From contig NZ_JAJLMN010000001.1 in NCBI RefSeq assembly GCF_021730615.1, positions 3,297,501-3,361,500 on the forward strand: a DNA stretch of 64,000 bases, in the 5' to 3' direction. The notes under the pieces are model-generated. The model had not been told where the DNA came from. It did not search any database and saw nothing but the letters and a program-made list of their open reading frames with translations. The stretch comes from Lichenibacterium dinghuense (GTDB lineage Bacteria > Pseudomonadota > Alphaproteobacteria > Rhizobiales > Beijerinckiaceae). Positions 8,828 through 23,114 of this stretch are shown in pieces. The number at the start of each line of letters is the position of its first letter. The stretch's first letter is position 1. The translations under genes were made by a program, and so were the position numbers.

Positions 8828-8904
8828 TGGCGCGCCCCGCAGGATTCGAACCTGCGACCCTCGGGTTCGAAGCCCGATACTCTATCCAGCTGAGCTAGGG
8901 ACGC
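8828..8904 (-). tRNA. tRNA-Arg(UCG)
   Basis: A 77-nt cloverleaf including an encoded CCA. The acceptor stem GCGTCCC pairs with GGGGCGC (one G-U). The anticodon stem TCGGG/CCCGA encloses loop CTTCGAA, giving anticodon TCG, which reads CGA arginine codons. The T arm is GCAGG-TTCGAAT-CCTGC. The 3' end points towards the prophage-like region on the left, the usual geometry for tRNA-targeted integration. Confidence 0.95.
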
Positions 8905-8971
8905 CCACGGGCCCAGGATGGCACGGATCGCGGCGCGGCGCTCGCCTTTTTTGTGGGGACGTTCGCCGCGG

Positions 8972-9682
8972 TCAGTCCGAGGTCGCCGAGGTCCAGGAGG
9001 CCTGGCTGATGAGCGCGGAGGCTTCGAGGGTGCGGATCGCCGCCTCGATCTCCTTCGCGTCGATCGTGTTGGGCACGAGCTCGGCGACGAGCTCGGACTC
9101 GTCGGGGCCGCGCTCCTCCACGGACACGTCGCGGACGGGGTAGTGGGCGGCTTCCAGCGTCTCGACGAGGAGGTCGCGCGCCTCCATCACGTCGCCGTTG
9201 TCCACCACGGCCCGCACCTCGTAGCTGGCTTCCGTGGTGCTCTCGTCGAGGGGCGCGCGGTTGATGGCGTTGACGAGGGGGCGGAGCAGGGTGTTGCCGG
9301 CCAGCACCAGCAGCGTCACCACAAGGGCCTGGCCGATGTAATGCGCGCCGCAGGCCGCCCCCACGGCGGCCGAGCCCCACAGCGTCGCCGCCGTGTTGAG
9401 CCCGCGCACCTCGCCGCCCTCGCGCATGATCACGCCCGCGCCGAGGAAGCCCACGCCCGACACCACGTAGGCCACCACCGTGGTGGCGCCCGCATGGCCG
9501 TTGAGCTCCACGCCGAGGTGGACGAAGGAGGCCGCGCCGAGCGCCACCAGCACGTTGGTGCGGAGCCCCGCGTTGCGCTGGCGGTACTGCCGCTCGGCGC
9601 CGATCAGCGTGCCGAGCGCGAAGGCGACGATCAGCACGAAGGCGGTCTGCAGCGTGTCGGCGAGGTCCAGGCCGTCCGTCAT
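8972..9682 (-). CDS. MgtC/SapB family membrane protein
   Basis: A 236-residue protein with four to five N-terminal membrane helices and the family signatures GTLIGAERQYRQRNAGLRTN and VSGVGFLGAGVIM. A soluble C-terminal ACT-like domain follows (about residues 150-230). MgtC-type proteins act in the inner membrane in adaptation to low magnesium and acid, partly by modulating F-type ATPase or cation balance; the substrate, if any, is unsettled. It lies between tRNA-Arg and the hisD cluster on the same strand, with a 70-bp gap to the phosphatase gene, so it may have its own promoter. Confidence 0.9.
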   Translation of the reverse strand: MTDGLDLADTLQTAFVLIVAFALGTLIGAERQYRQRNAGLRTNVLVALGAASFVHLGVELNGHAGATTVVAYVVSGVGFLGAGVIMREGGEVRGLNTAATLWGSAAVGAACGAHYIGQALVVTLLVLAGNTLLRPLVNAINRAPLDESTTEASYEVRAVVDNGDVMEARDLLVETLEAAHYPVRDVSVEERGPDESELVAELVPNTIDAKEIEAAIRTLEASALISQASWTSATSD

Positions 9683-9752
9683 CCGCGTGTCATCCCCGAG
9701 CCGCGCCTGAGGACGTCCTTAGCCGAAGGCGTGTTGCAGAACCGTGACGGCG

Positions 9753-10235
9753 CTACACCGTGCCGATCGGCCGCCAGGACAGCAGGTCTTTCAGGCGCCG
9801 CTGCAGGCCGTCGCGCGTCGCCCGGTAGGCGTCGAGGCGCTGGTCGCGCGAGCCGTCGACGCCGGTGGGGTCGATCGTCGGCCAGTAGGCCACGTCCACC
9901 GCCATGGTCCGGGTGAGGTCGAGCGCGCGGTGGTGGGCCTCGGGCGACAGCGTCACGATCAGGTCGAAGCTGTCGTCCTCCAGGTCCTCGAAGCGGCGGG
10001 GCCGGTGGCGGGTCGTGTCGAGGCCGAGCTCGTCCATGATGGCGTCGACGAAGGGGTCGTGCTCGCCCGGCCGCACGCCGGCGGACTGGATGTAGACGGA
10101 GCGGCCGACGAGGCGCTTGGCCATGTTCTCCGCCATCACGGAGCGCACGGCGTTCTCCGAACAGGCGAACAGGATCGATTGCGGCTTGGCGCGCGAGCTG
10201 CCGGGGGGCTTGTCGGGGGCCGGCGGCAGCGTCAT
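9753..10235 (-). CDS. Low-molecular-weight phosphotyrosine phosphatase family protein
   Basis: 160 residues. The P-loop CSENAVRS (Cys25, Arg31) fits C-x5-R-S of low-molecular-weight tyrosine phosphatases and ArsC-like relatives. A TIDPT segment late in the protein supplies the expected general-acid aspartate. The family hydrolyses phosphotyrosine through a cysteinyl-phosphate. The start overlaps the upstream UPF0262 gene by 4 bp. The set hisD-UPF0262-phosphatase is a conserved alphaproteobacterial operon, usually followed by infA; infA is not present here. Confidence 0.85.
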   Translation of the reverse strand: MTLPPAPDKPPGSSRAKPQSILFACSENAVRSVMAENMAKRLVGRSVYIQSAGVRPGEHDPFVDAIMDELGLDTTRHRPRRFEDLEDDSFDLIVTLSPEAHHRALDLTRTMAVDVAYWPTIDPTGVDGSRDQRLDAYRATRDGLQRRLKDLLSWRPIGTV

Positions 10236-10708
10236 CCCTTGTAGTGGAGCGCGGTCATCAGGGTGAACAGCCGGCGCAGCGTGTCGGCGTCGGCGTCCAG
10301 CTTGCCGCGCAGCCGCTCGCCGAGCAGCGCCGCGCCCTCGTTGTGGAGCCCCCGCCGCCCCATGTCGATCGCCTCGATCTGGCTCGGCGATGCGGTTCGG
10401 ATCGCGCGGTAGTAGGTGTCGCAGAGCATCAGATAGTCGCGCAGCACGGAGCGGAAGGGCTGCAGCGACAGGAGGTGCGACATGAGCGGCGCGCCCGCCG
10501 CGTCCGACACGGCGAGCACCAGCTTGCCCTCCTGGAGGCCGATGGCGAGCCGGTAGGGCCCGTTGTCGTGCCCCGACAGGCCGAAGGAGTTCTCCTCGAC
10601 GAGGTCGTAGATGGCGATCCGCCGCTCGTGTTCCTGGTCGGGGTTGCCGCGGCCGATCGAGCCCTCGTCGAGGGTGACGGCGATGAGGCGGTCGCGGTCC
10701 CCGGCCAT
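10232..10708 (-). CDS. UPF0262 family protein
   Basis: 158 residues beginning MAGDRDRLIAVTLDEGSIGR. The pattern EHERRIAIYDLVEENSF, then QPFRSVLRDYLMLCDTYYRAI and MGRRGLHNEGA, is that of UPF0262, an alphaproteobacterial family of unknown function nearly always found after hisD. The frame is open upstream, but the ATG just after the hisD stop is the natural start. It is translationally coupled to the phosphatase gene downstream. Confidence 0.9.
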   Translation of the reverse strand: MAGDRDRLIAVTLDEGSIGRGNPDQEHERRIAIYDLVEENSFGLSGHDNGPYRLAIGLQEGKLVLAVSDAAGAPLMSHLLSLQPFRSVLRDYLMLCDTYYRAIRTASPSQIEAIDMGRRGLHNEGAALLGERLRGKLDADADTLRRLFTLMTALHYKG

Positions 10709-10713
10709 GCGGT

Positions 10714-12012
<1,299 letters not shown>

Positions 12013-12123
12013 GACCTCTGCTTAGAACGTCGCCGCGCGCCGCTCAAGCGGGCGAGGGCCACGCGCGGTGGGCGCGGCGGCGGGCGCCTCCTCGTCGCCT
12101 TGCGGGAGAAGGGGAGCACGCCC

Positions 12124-12336
12124 TCAGGATGACGGCTGCTCGTCCTTCAACTGCTCCTCGCGCTCGGCCGCGAAGGTGCCGCCGCCGGGCGTGTGGGGCG
12201 TCGGGCCGCCCACGCCGGAGCCGCGCAGGTCGAGCGCCGCGAGGTCGCAGGCGTGGGCCGCGTCGGCGGCATCGACCCTGATTTCGTGGTCCGCCGAGCC
12301 GTCGGCGGACCGCACCGTCACCGTCCACGTCGCCAT
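12124..12336 (-). CDS. Small hypothetical protein after glgB (70 aa)
   Basis: Starts MATWTVTVRSADGSADHEIR, 13 bp after the glgB stop on the same strand, so it is probably co-transcribed with the glucan operon. It looks like a short beta-rich domain with a Gly/Pro tail. No family recognised. Confidence 0.5.
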   Translation of the reverse strand: MATWTVTVRSADGSADHEIRVDAADAAHACDLAALDLRGSGVGGPTPHTPGGGTFAAEREEQLKDEQPSS

Positions 12337-12349
12337 TGCGCGTCTCCCG

Positions 12350-14536
12350 TCAGTGTCCCGGCGCCTTCAGCACCAGCGTGGCGAGCGGCGGCAGCGTCAG
12401 CACCAGCGAGTGCGCCTGCCCGTGCGCCTCCACCTCTTCCGTCGAGGCCCCACCGCCGTTGCCGAGGTTGCTGCCGCCGAACACGGCCGCGTCCGTGTTC
12501 AGCAGCTCGTGCCAGTAGCCCGCCGCCGGCACGCCGATCCGGTAGCCCTCGCGCGGCACCGGCGTCATGTTGGACAGCACCAGCAGTCTGTCGGCGCCGT
12601 CCGCGGTCTGGCGGACGAAGCCGTAGACCGAGCGGTCGTCGTCGTCGCCCACCGCCCAGCGGAAGCCCTCGGGCACGCTGTCGGTGGCGTGGAGCGCCGG
12701 CTCGGCCTTGTAGAGCCGGTTCAGCTCCGCGATCAGCAGCTGCACGCCCTTGTGGGTCGGGAAGTCGAGCAGATCCCAGTGCAGCGAGGTGTCGTGGTTC
12801 CACTCGCTCCACTGGGCGATCTCGCCGCCCATGAAGAGCAGCTTCTTGCCCGGATGCGTCCACATGAACCCGTAATAGGCGCGCAGGTTGGCGAACTTCT
12901 GCCAGTCGTCGCCCGGCATCTTGCGGATCATCGAGCCCTTGCCGTGCACCACCTCGTCGTGGCTGAGCGGCAGCATGAAGTGCTCTGTGTAGGCGTAGAC
13001 CATGCCGAAGGTCATGAGGTGGTGGTCGTAGCGCCGGTAGACCGGCTCCTTCTCCATGTACTTCAGGGTGTCGTGCATCCACCCCATGTTCCACTTCATG
13101 TCGAAGCCGAGCCCGCCCTGCTCGACCGGCGCGGTGACGCCCGGCCAGGCCGTCGATTCCTCGGCGATCACGAGGGCGCCGGGCTCGCGCTCGTGCACGA
13201 TGCTGTTGAGGTGGCGGAAGAACTCGACGGATTCGAGGTTCTCGCGCCCGCCGTACTTGTTGGGCACCCATTCGCCGTGCTTGCGGCTGTAGTCGCGGTA
13301 GAGCATGGAGGCCACCGCGTCCACGCGCAGCGCGTCGACGTGGTAGCGCTCCAGCCACTCGATGGCGCTGGCGATGACGAAGCCCTTCACCTCGTTGCGG
13401 CCGAGGTTGAAGATCAGCGTGTTCCAGTCCTGGTGGAAGCCCTCGCGCGGGTCGGCGTGCTCGTAGAGCGGCGTGCCGTCGAAGCGCGCGAGCCCCCACA
13501 CGTCGGTGGGGAAGTGGGCCGGCACCCAGTCGAGGATGACGCCGACGCCGGCCGCGTGGCAGCGGTCGACGAAATAGGCGAAGTCCTCCGGCGAGCCGTA
13601 GCGGCCCGTCGGCGCGAAGAGGCCCAGCGTCTGGTAGCCCCAGGAGCCGCCGAACGGGTGCTCCATGATGGGCATGAACTCGACGTGGGTGAACCCGAGC
13701 CCCGCGACATAGGGCACGAGCCGGTCCGCCATCTCGCGCCAGTTGAGGCTGCGCCCTTCCTCGGCGTTCTTGATCCAGGAGCCGGGGTGGACCTCGTAGA
13801 CCGAGATGGGCGCGTCGAGGGCCTGCCGCTTGGCGCGCTCGGCCTTCCAGTCGCCGTCCGTCCAGGGGAAGGGCTCGGAGCGGGCCACGATCGAGGCGGT
13901 CGCGGGCGCGGCCTCGGAGGCGCGGGCCACCGGGTCGGCCTTCTGCGGCAGCACGGCGCCGTCCGGCGCCACGATCTCGTATTTGTAGCGGGCGCCGGGG
14001 CCGATGCCGGGCACGAACAGCTCCCACACGCCGGAGGAGCCGCGCCGGCGCATCGGGTGGCGGCGGCCGTCCCACGAGTCGAAGTCGCCCACCACGGACA
14101 CGCGGCGGGCGTTCGGCGCCCACACGGCGAAGCGCACGCCGGCCACGCCCTCGAAGCTCATCGCCTGGGCGCCGAGCGCGCGGCTCAGCTCGTAGTGGGT
14201 GCCCTGGCCGATGAGGTGGAGGTCGAGGTCGCCGAGCAGCGGGCCGAAGCTGTAGGGGTCGTCGACCTCCTGCACGGCGTCGGGCCAGCGCACCCGGAGC
14301 CTGTAGGGCCCCGAGGACTGCACGGGGCCGGCGAAGAGGCCGGCGCCGTGGACCTGCTCCAGCGTGCCGATGCGGCTGTCGTCCTCGCGCGCCAGCACGT
14401 CGACGCCGCGCGCGCCCGGCATGAAGGCGCGGATCACGCGCTCGCCGTCGACCCGATGGTCGCCCAGCACCGCGAAGGGGTCGCCGTGCCGCCCCTCCAC
14501 CAGCGCCCACACGGCGTCGGGGCCGATCCCCGCCAT
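12350..14536 (-). CDS. glgB: 1,4-alpha-glucan branching enzyme
   Basis: 728 residues, the normal bacterial length. GlgB cuts alpha-1,4 glucan and re-attaches the piece as an alpha-1,6 branch. An N-terminal carbohydrate-binding region (about 1-225) is followed by a GH13 barrel with nucleophile Asp406 (RVDAVAS), acid Glu459 (VIAEES) and Asp527 ([12 protein letters not shown]), and a C-terminal beta domain. The ATG is preceded by a strong AGGAGG, which fixes the start although the frame is open far upstream. It follows treS/maltokinase by 29 bp in the glgE-treS-glgB operon, the set that builds branched glucan from maltose-1-phosphate. Confidence 0.96.
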   Translation of the reverse strand: MAGIGPDAVWALVEGRHGDPFAVLGDHRVDGERVIRAFMPGARGVDVLAREDDSRIGTLEQVHGAGLFAGPVQSSGPYRLRVRWPDAVQEVDDPYSFGPLLGDLDLHLIGQGTHYELSRALGAQAMSFEGVAGVRFAVWAPNARRVSVVGDFDSWDGRRHPMRRRGSSGVWELFVPGIGPGARYKYEIVAPDGAVLPQKADPVARASEAAPATASIVARSEPFPWTDGDWKAERAKRQALDAPISVYEVHPGSWIKNAEEGRSLNWREMADRLVPYVAGLGFTHVEFMPIMEHPFGGSWGYQTLGLFAPTGRYGSPEDFAYFVDRCHAAGVGVILDWVPAHFPTDVWGLARFDGTPLYEHADPREGFHQDWNTLIFNLGRNEVKGFVIASAIEWLERYHVDALRVDAVASMLYRDYSRKHGEWVPNKYGGRENLESVEFFRHLNSIVHEREPGALVIAEESTAWPGVTAPVEQGGLGFDMKWNMGWMHDTLKYMEKEPVYRRYDHHLMTFGMVYAYTEHFMLPLSHDEVVHGKGSMIRKMPGDDWQKFANLRAYYGFMWTHPGKKLLFMGGEIAQWSEWNHDTSLHWDLLDFPTHKGVQLLIAELNRLYKAEPALHATDSVPEGFRWAVGDDDDRSVYGFVRQTADGADRLLVLSNMTPVPREGYRIGVPAAGYWHELLNTDAAVFGGSNLGNGGGASTEEVEAHGQAHSLVLTLPPLATLVLKAPGH

Positions 14537-14565
14537 GGGATCCCTCCTGGCGTCCCTCGAAACCG

Positions 14566-17889
<3,324 letters not shown>

Positions 17890-17891
17890 GT

Positions 17892-20800
17892 TCAGAGGTC
17901 CCTCGCGGCGCTGAGCCGCCAGATGGAGAAGGGGAGTTCGTTGGGGTCGAGGCGGATGCGCTGGATCTTGCCGGTCCAGGTGAAGCTCACCTTCCGGAAC
18001 AGGTCTTCCACGGCCAGCGTGCCGCCGTCGGGGAGCCCCCACTCCCACAGCGGCACCTCGATGTCGGCCTCCTGCACGTTGTAGGGATCGAGGCTGACGG
18101 CGATGAGCAGGCAGTTGTCGCGCGACGGCGTGGTCTTCTGGAACAGGAGCACGTTGTCGTTGTAAGCGCCCCGGAAGGTGATCCCGAGGTGGGTGTGCAG
18201 CGCCGGGTTGTCGCGGCGGATGCGGTTCAGGGCCGCGATCTCGGCCACGATGTTGCCGGGCCGGTCGTAGTCCCAGGCCGTGAGCTGATACTTCTCGCTG
18301 TCGGCATATTCTTTCCGCTTGGCGTCGGGCCGCCCCTCGCAGAGCTCGAAGCCGTTGTAGACGCCCCACAGGCCCGACAGCGTCGCCGCCAGCGCGGCGC
18401 GGATCAGGAAGGCGGAGCGCGGCGCGTTCTGCAGGAAGTCCGGGTTGATGTCGTGCGTGTTGACGAAGAAGTGCGGCCGGAAGAAGTCGCGCGGCGCCGT
18501 GTTGGCCAGCTCCGAGAGATATTCCGTCAGCTCGTACTTCGTGTTGCGCCAGGTGAAGTAGGTGTAGCTCTGCGAGAAGCCGATCTTCGCGAGCTTGTAC
18601 ATCACCTTGGGCTTGGTGAAGGCTTCCGACAGGAAGACCACGTCCGGGTGGGTGCGGCGGATGTCGGCGATGGCCCATTCCCAGAAGGGGAAGGGCTTGG
18701 TGTGCGGGTTGTCGACGCGGAACAGCTTCACGCCCTGCTCGACCCACAGCATCATCATGTCGCGCAGTTCGACCCACAGCGACGGCATGGCGCCGGGCGC
18801 GAAGAAGTCGACGTTGACGATGTCCTCGTATTTCTTCGGCGGGTTCTCGGCGTAGCGGATGGTGCCGTCCGGCCGCCAGTTGAACCAGTCCGGGTGGTCC
18901 TTGAGCCAGGGATGGTCGGGCGAGGCCTGGATGGCGATGTCGAGCGCCAGCTCCAGCCCGTGGTCGGCCGCGGCCGCGACGAGGCGGCGGAAGCTCGCGA
19001 AGTCGCCGAGCTCGGGGTGGATGGCCGAGTGGCCGCCCTCGGCGGCGCCGATCGCGTAGGGGCTGCCGGGGTCGTCCGGGCCGGCGGTCAGCGTGTTGTT
19101 GCGGCCCTTGCGGTTGGTGCGGCCGATGGGGTGGATCGGCGTGAAATACAGCACGTCGAAGCCCATGGCGCGCACGCGCGGCAGCGCCGCGATCACGTCG
19201 TCGAAGGTGCCGTGGCGGTGGACGTCGCCGCTCTGCGAGCGCGGGAAGATCGAGTACCAGCTCGCGAATCCGGCGCCCGTGCGCTCGGCGTCGACCGGGA
19301 TCTCGGCGCTCGTCAGCCTGAAGGGCCGCGGGTCGGCGGCCATCATCGCGGCCTCGGTCTCGGGCGCGAGCAGGATCGCGAGCCGCGCGGCGTCGTCGGC
19401 CCCCTCCAGGCGCTCGGCGATGGGCTTCAGCCGCGCCGCGGCCTCGCCCTTGGCGGACTTCAGCGTGCGCGCGACGAGGCGGCGGCCTTCCTCCAGCTCC
19501 AGAGGCACGGCGAGGCCGGCCTCGTGCTTGGCCTCGATCTCGTGGTGGAACATGGCGAAGTCGTCGCGCCAAGTTTCGACCACGAAGGTGTGGCGGCCGA
19601 GCCGCTCCAGCGGCATGTCGGCGGCCCAGCGGTCGTTGCCGAGCGGCGCCATGCGGCGCTCGCGCCACGCGTCCTCGTCGGCGGCGCGCCAGCGCAGCGC
19701 CACCGCGATGCGGTCGTGGCCCTCGCCGAAGGCGTCCGCCTCGACGCGCACCACCTCGCCCACCGTGCGCTTGACGGCGTAGCGGCCGCCGTCGACCGAG
19801 GGCGTGATCGCCTCGATGGCGAGGCGAGGCGCCTCCATGGCGGTCTCGACGGTGAAGCGCAGCGACTCCGGCGGCGCCACGACGGCGCGGCCCGCGCGCC
19901 CGTCGAGCACCCGCACGGCCGCGGGGGCGAGGCCGACGGCCGAGTCGGCGTCGAGGTTCGGCCCCGAGCCCACGGCGTCGCGGAACGGCAGGAAGCGCCC
20001 GACCTCGGGCGACAGCGCCCCGCCCGCCAGCGTCGACACGCGGTCGAGCGACGGGTTGACGAGCACGAGCCGGGCCGCCGTGGCGGCCCGGAGGTCGCCG
20101 GCGTCCATGCGCAGCACGCCCGTGGGGGCGCCGGGCGCCGAGGGCACGAGCCGCAGCGCGCCGCCGGCGAAGCGGCCGCCCTCGCGGCGCAAGAAGGCGT
20201 TGGCGGCCCGCACCGTTTCCGCGAGCAGCAGGCGCGGCGCGGCGCGCAGGGCCGCGTAGGTTTCGCGCACGCCGCCCGTGGAGGCCACGCGCTCGCGGGC
20301 GCCGAACTCGACGCCCATGGGCACCAGGATGCCGTCGCCCAGCGTCGCCGCGACCGACAGGGCGCGCCCGACCGTGCGGGTCGCGATCTCGTCGGTGATC
20401 AGGGCGCGGGACAGGCGCTCGCCGAAGGGCGCCTCGGGGAAGGCGATGACGGGGCCGAGGGCGGACAGGCGCTGATGCTCGTCGACCGGCCAGGACGCGC
20501 GGCAGTCCCACCAGCGCAGCGACGAGAAGCTGCCGTCGAAGCCGGCCGGGCCCAGGGCCGCCACGGCCTCGGCCGGCAGGCCCGGCGTCCAGGCGAGCAG
20601 GCGCGCGCCGGGCGCGGCGCGGCGCACCGCGGCGCCGACCGCGGCCCACAGGGCGGCGGGAACGCGCTCGGGCGCGAGGCAGCGGAACAGCGTCGCTCCG
20701 GCGCCGGCCAGGGCCGCGGCGTAGTCCGTCAGGAGATCGGCGAAGCGGGACCGGACGGCCTCGTCGCCGAACGGCACGGGGGCGGCCCCGCGGTCCTCGG

Positions 20801-21242
20801 GCGCCACGCGGGGGTCGAGCGGGTCGGCGGGCGGCAGGTCGAGCCCGAGCTCACGCGCCAGGGGCGAGCCGGCGGCGACCCGGTCGGCCGCGAGGTCGAC
20901 GCCGAGCGCGAGGCCGCGGGCGCGGCACAGCTTCGCCAGCGCCGCCACGGCCTCCGCGATCGCGTCGGCCTCCGGCAGCGCCGGATGCGGGCGGGACCAG
21001 TCGGCGGGCAGGAGGGCGTCGCCGGTCGGGCCGGGGGCGCCGGGCGGCGAGATCATCACGGTGTCGAAGCCCATGCCGGCGCAGCCGTCGAGCAGCGTGG
21101 CCCATTCGGCGGGGCCGGACACCATGGACAGGGGGACGTGGTAGATGCGGGGCGGGGCGGGGCGGGCGGCACCGGAGGGAGGGTCGTCGCGCTCGACGGG
21201 CGTGGGGGACGCGAACTGTCCCGGCGGCGTCGCTTGCATCAT
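17892..21242 (-). CDS. glgE: Alpha-1,4-glucan:maltose-1-phosphate maltosyltransferase
   Basis: 1116 residues. GlgE transfers maltosyl units from maltose-1-phosphate onto alpha-1,4 glucan. The GH13 catalytic part has nucleophile Asp844 (LFRVDNPHTKP) and acid Glu873 (FLSEAFTKPK), 29 residues apart as in characterised GlgE. The protein is longer than the actinobacterial form because about 430 N-terminal residues form an extra, degenerate amylase-like domain seen in rhizobial homologues. I start at MMQATPP, preceded by GAGGA; an upstream GTG would add 22 unlikely residues. It heads the glgE-treS-glgB operon. Confidence 0.93.
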   Translation of the reverse strand: MMQATPPGQFASPTPVERDDPPSGAARPAPPRIYHVPLSMVSGPAEWATLLDGCAGMGFDTVMISPPGAPGPTGDALLPADWSRPHPALPEADAIAEAVAALAKLCRARGLALGVDLAADRVAAGSPLARELGLDLPPADPLDPRVAPEDRGAAPVPFGDEAVRSRFADLLTDYAAALAGAGATLFRCLAPERVPAALWAAVGAAVRRAAPGARLLAWTPGLPAEAVAALGPAGFDGSFSSLRWWDCRASWPVDEHQRLSALGPVIAFPEAPFGERLSRALITDEIATRTVGRALSVAATLGDGILVPMGVEFGARERVASTGGVRETYAALRAAPRLLLAETVRAANAFLRREGGRFAGGALRLVPSAPGAPTGVLRMDAGDLRAATAARLVLVNPSLDRVSTLAGGALSPEVGRFLPFRDAVGSGPNLDADSAVGLAPAAVRVLDGRAGRAVVAPPESLRFTVETAMEAPRLAIEAITPSVDGGRYAVKRTVGEVVRVEADAFGEGHDRIAVALRWRAADEDAWRERRMAPLGNDRWAADMPLERLGRHTFVVETWRDDFAMFHHEIEAKHEAGLAVPLELEEGRRLVARTLKSAKGEAAARLKPIAERLEGADDAARLAILLAPETEAAMMAADPRPFRLTSAEIPVDAERTGAGFASWYSIFPRSQSGDVHRHGTFDDVIAALPRVRAMGFDVLYFTPIHPIGRTNRKGRNNTLTAGPDDPGSPYAIGAAEGGHSAIHPELGDFASFRRLVAAAADHGLELALDIAIQASPDHPWLKDHPDWFNWRPDGTIRYAENPPKKYEDIVNVDFFAPGAMPSLWVELRDMMMLWVEQGVKLFRVDNPHTKPFPFWEWAIADIRRTHPDVVFLSEAFTKPKVMYKLAKIGFSQSYTYFTWRNTKYELTEYLSELANTAPRDFFRPHFFVNTHDINPDFLQNAPRSAFLIRAALAATLSGLWGVYNGFELCEGRPDAKRKEYADSEKYQLTAWDYDRPGNIVAEIAALNRIRRDNPALHTHLGITFRGAYNDNVLLFQKTTPSRDNCLLIAVSLDPYNVQEADIEVPLWEWGLPDGGTLAVEDLFRKVSFTWTGKIQRIRLDPNELPFSIWRLSAARDL

Positions 21243-21381
21243 CGATGACGTCCTCACGCGATTCCTCGAAGGCCGCGGCCCGTTCCGTCCGCGCCGTGAC
21301 TGAACCACCCCCGGATGGGTTTGTTCCCGCGGAGGAGGGGTCCGGGAAGCCGCCCGGCGAAGCGCTTGCGCGCGGGCCTTC

Positions 21382-22431
21382 TCAATCGGGCGCGTCCGGC
21401 GCCACCCGCACCACCACCTTGCCGGTGTTGCGGCCGGCCAGCATGTCGACCAGCGCCGCGGGCGCGTTCTCGAGCCCCTCGACCCGGTGCTCCAGCGCCC
21501 GCATGGACCCGTCGGCGAGCCAGCCGCCCACCTCGCGGCGGAACTCCGGCGCGCGGTGGGGGAAGTCCCACACGATGAAGCCGCGGATCTCGATGCGGCG
21601 GCTCAGCACGGCGCGCATCACCTCCGGCACCCGGTTCGGCCCCTCGGGCAGGGCGGTGGCGTTGTAGTGGGACACCAGCCCGCAGACCGGCACGCGCGCG
21701 AAGCCGTTGAGCAGCGGCAGCACCGCCTCCCACACGGCGCCGCCGACGTTCTCGAAATACACGTCGATGCCGTCCGGGCAGGCCGCCGCGAGCCGCGCGG
21801 GGAAATCGGGCGCGCGGTGGTCGACGGCGGCGTCGAAGCCGAAATGCTCAACGAGCAGCCGGCACTTCTCCGCCCCGCCCGCGATGCCGACGGCGCGGCA
21901 GCCGCGCTTCTTCGCGATCTGCCCCACGGCGGAGCCGACCGGCCCGGTGGCGGCCGCCACCGCGACGGTCTCGCCCGCCTTCGGCCGGCCGATCTCGGCG
22001 AGGCCCGCGTAGGCGGTCAGCCCCGGCATGCCGAGCACGCCCAGCGCCGCCGTGACGGGCTTCGGCGCGGGGACGAGCCGGACGAGGCCCGCCCCGTCCG
22101 ACAGCGCCGCCGTGCACCAGCCCGCGTCGGCCAGCACGAGGTCGCCCGGCGCGAAGCCGGGGTGGCGCGAGGATTCCACGCGGGCCACGGCCTGCCCGGT
22201 CATCACCCCGCCGAGCTCCACCGGCGCCGCGTAGGAGCGCGCGGCGCTCATCCGCCCGCGCATGTAGGGATCGAGCGAAAGCCACAGCACCTCCAGGCGC
22301 AGTTGGCCCTGCTCCGGCTCGGGGCAGGGGCGGCGGACGACCTCGAAGTCGCCGGGGCGCGGCTCGCCCTCGGGGCGGCGGCGGAGCAGGACGGCGGTGG
22401 AGGGGAGCGGGGCCATGCGGGTCTCCGTCAT
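21382..22431 (-). CDS. NADP-dependent oxidoreductase (CurA/prostaglandin reductase type)
   Basis: 349 residues of the zinc-free medium-chain reductase group. The signatures are LDPYMRGRM near residue 56, the nucleotide-binding AATGPVGSAVGQIAKKRG and YFENVGG, plus a C-terminal EGLENAPAALVDMLAGRNTG. Such enzymes reduce the double bond of alpha,beta-unsaturated ketones and aldehydes with NADPH, a detoxification role; the substrate here is unknown. It is probably a single-gene unit on the minus strand. Confidence 0.88.
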   Translation of the reverse strand: MTETRMAPLPSTAVLLRRRPEGEPRPGDFEVVRRPCPEPEQGQLRLEVLWLSLDPYMRGRMSAARSYAAPVELGGVMTGQAVARVESSRHPGFAPGDLVLADAGWCTAALSDGAGLVRLVPAPKPVTAALGVLGMPGLTAYAGLAEIGRPKAGETVAVAAATGPVGSAVGQIAKKRGCRAVGIAGGAEKCRLLVEHFGFDAAVDHRAPDFPARLAAACPDGIDVYFENVGGAVWEAVLPLLNGFARVPVCGLVSHYNATALPEGPNRVPEVMRAVLSRRIEIRGFIVWDFPHRAPEFRREVGGWLADGSMRALEHRVEGLENAPAALVDMLAGRNTGKVVVRVAPDAPD

Positions 22432-22531
22432 GTGACATCCGTCCGGTCGCTGCGCGATGCGGATATGGGTTTCGTTCGGGCGCCGCCCGGGCTGCAGGTG
22501 CGGGATCCTGCTCTTCCAGCCGGGTTTCGCA

Positions 22532-22975
22532 TCAGAACAGCGCCACCAGCAGCACGCCGAGACTCATCAGCGCGCCGCCGGCGACGCGCCAAGCGTTCAA
22601 CTCGTGCACCTTGAAGCCGACGAGGCCGTAGTTGTCGATGATCAACGACGTGACGGTGCCGGCCACGACGATGATGCCGAGAAAGGGGCCGGCCCCGATG
22701 CTGTCGGCGACGAAGAGCTGGCTCAGCAGCAGCAGCGCCGACAGGAGCCCGCCGACCCACCCCCACCACGGGACCGCGGCGAAGCTCCCGGCGGCCGGCC
22801 AGGCGAGGCGGCCGGACGCGAGGCCCGCCGCGGCGAGCGCGAGGGCGCTGACGCCGACGACCAGCAGCGCCGCCAGGAACGGCTGCCCCAGCGCCTTGGA
22901 CAGGGTGGAGTTGGTGCCGGCCTGGAAAGCGTTGGCGACGCCCGCCACGAGCGCGAAGGCGTAGAGGAAGATCAT
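22532..22975 (-). CDS. DMT family transporter, DUF606/YdcZ type
   Basis: 147 residues with about five membrane helices. The motif GVANAFQAGTNSTLSKALG at the start, PWWGWVGGLLSA in the middle and SLIIDNYGLVGF near the end match the small DUF606 (YdcZ) members of the drug/metabolite transporter superfamily. These usually work as dimers or paired halves; the substrate is unknown. I use the ATG, two codons after a possible GTG start. It is divergent from the aminotransferase gene. Confidence 0.8.
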   Translation of the reverse strand: MIFLYAFALVAGVANAFQAGTNSTLSKALGQPFLAALLVVGVSALALAAAGLASGRLAWPAAGSFAAVPWWGWVGGLLSALLLLSQLFVADSIGAGPFLGIIVVAGTVTSLIIDNYGLVGFKVHELNAWRVAGGALMSLGVLLVALF

Positions 22976-23114
22976 CGGCACGTCCCGCGGCGGAGCGTGA
23001 CGCCGTTTCCGTCACACGGTCCCATACGCGCGAGACCGGCACAAAGCCCCACCGCCTTGCGCCGCCGCGCCGCGCCCGCCAGATTGCGCCGCCACGGACA
23101 CACGGGACATCGCC

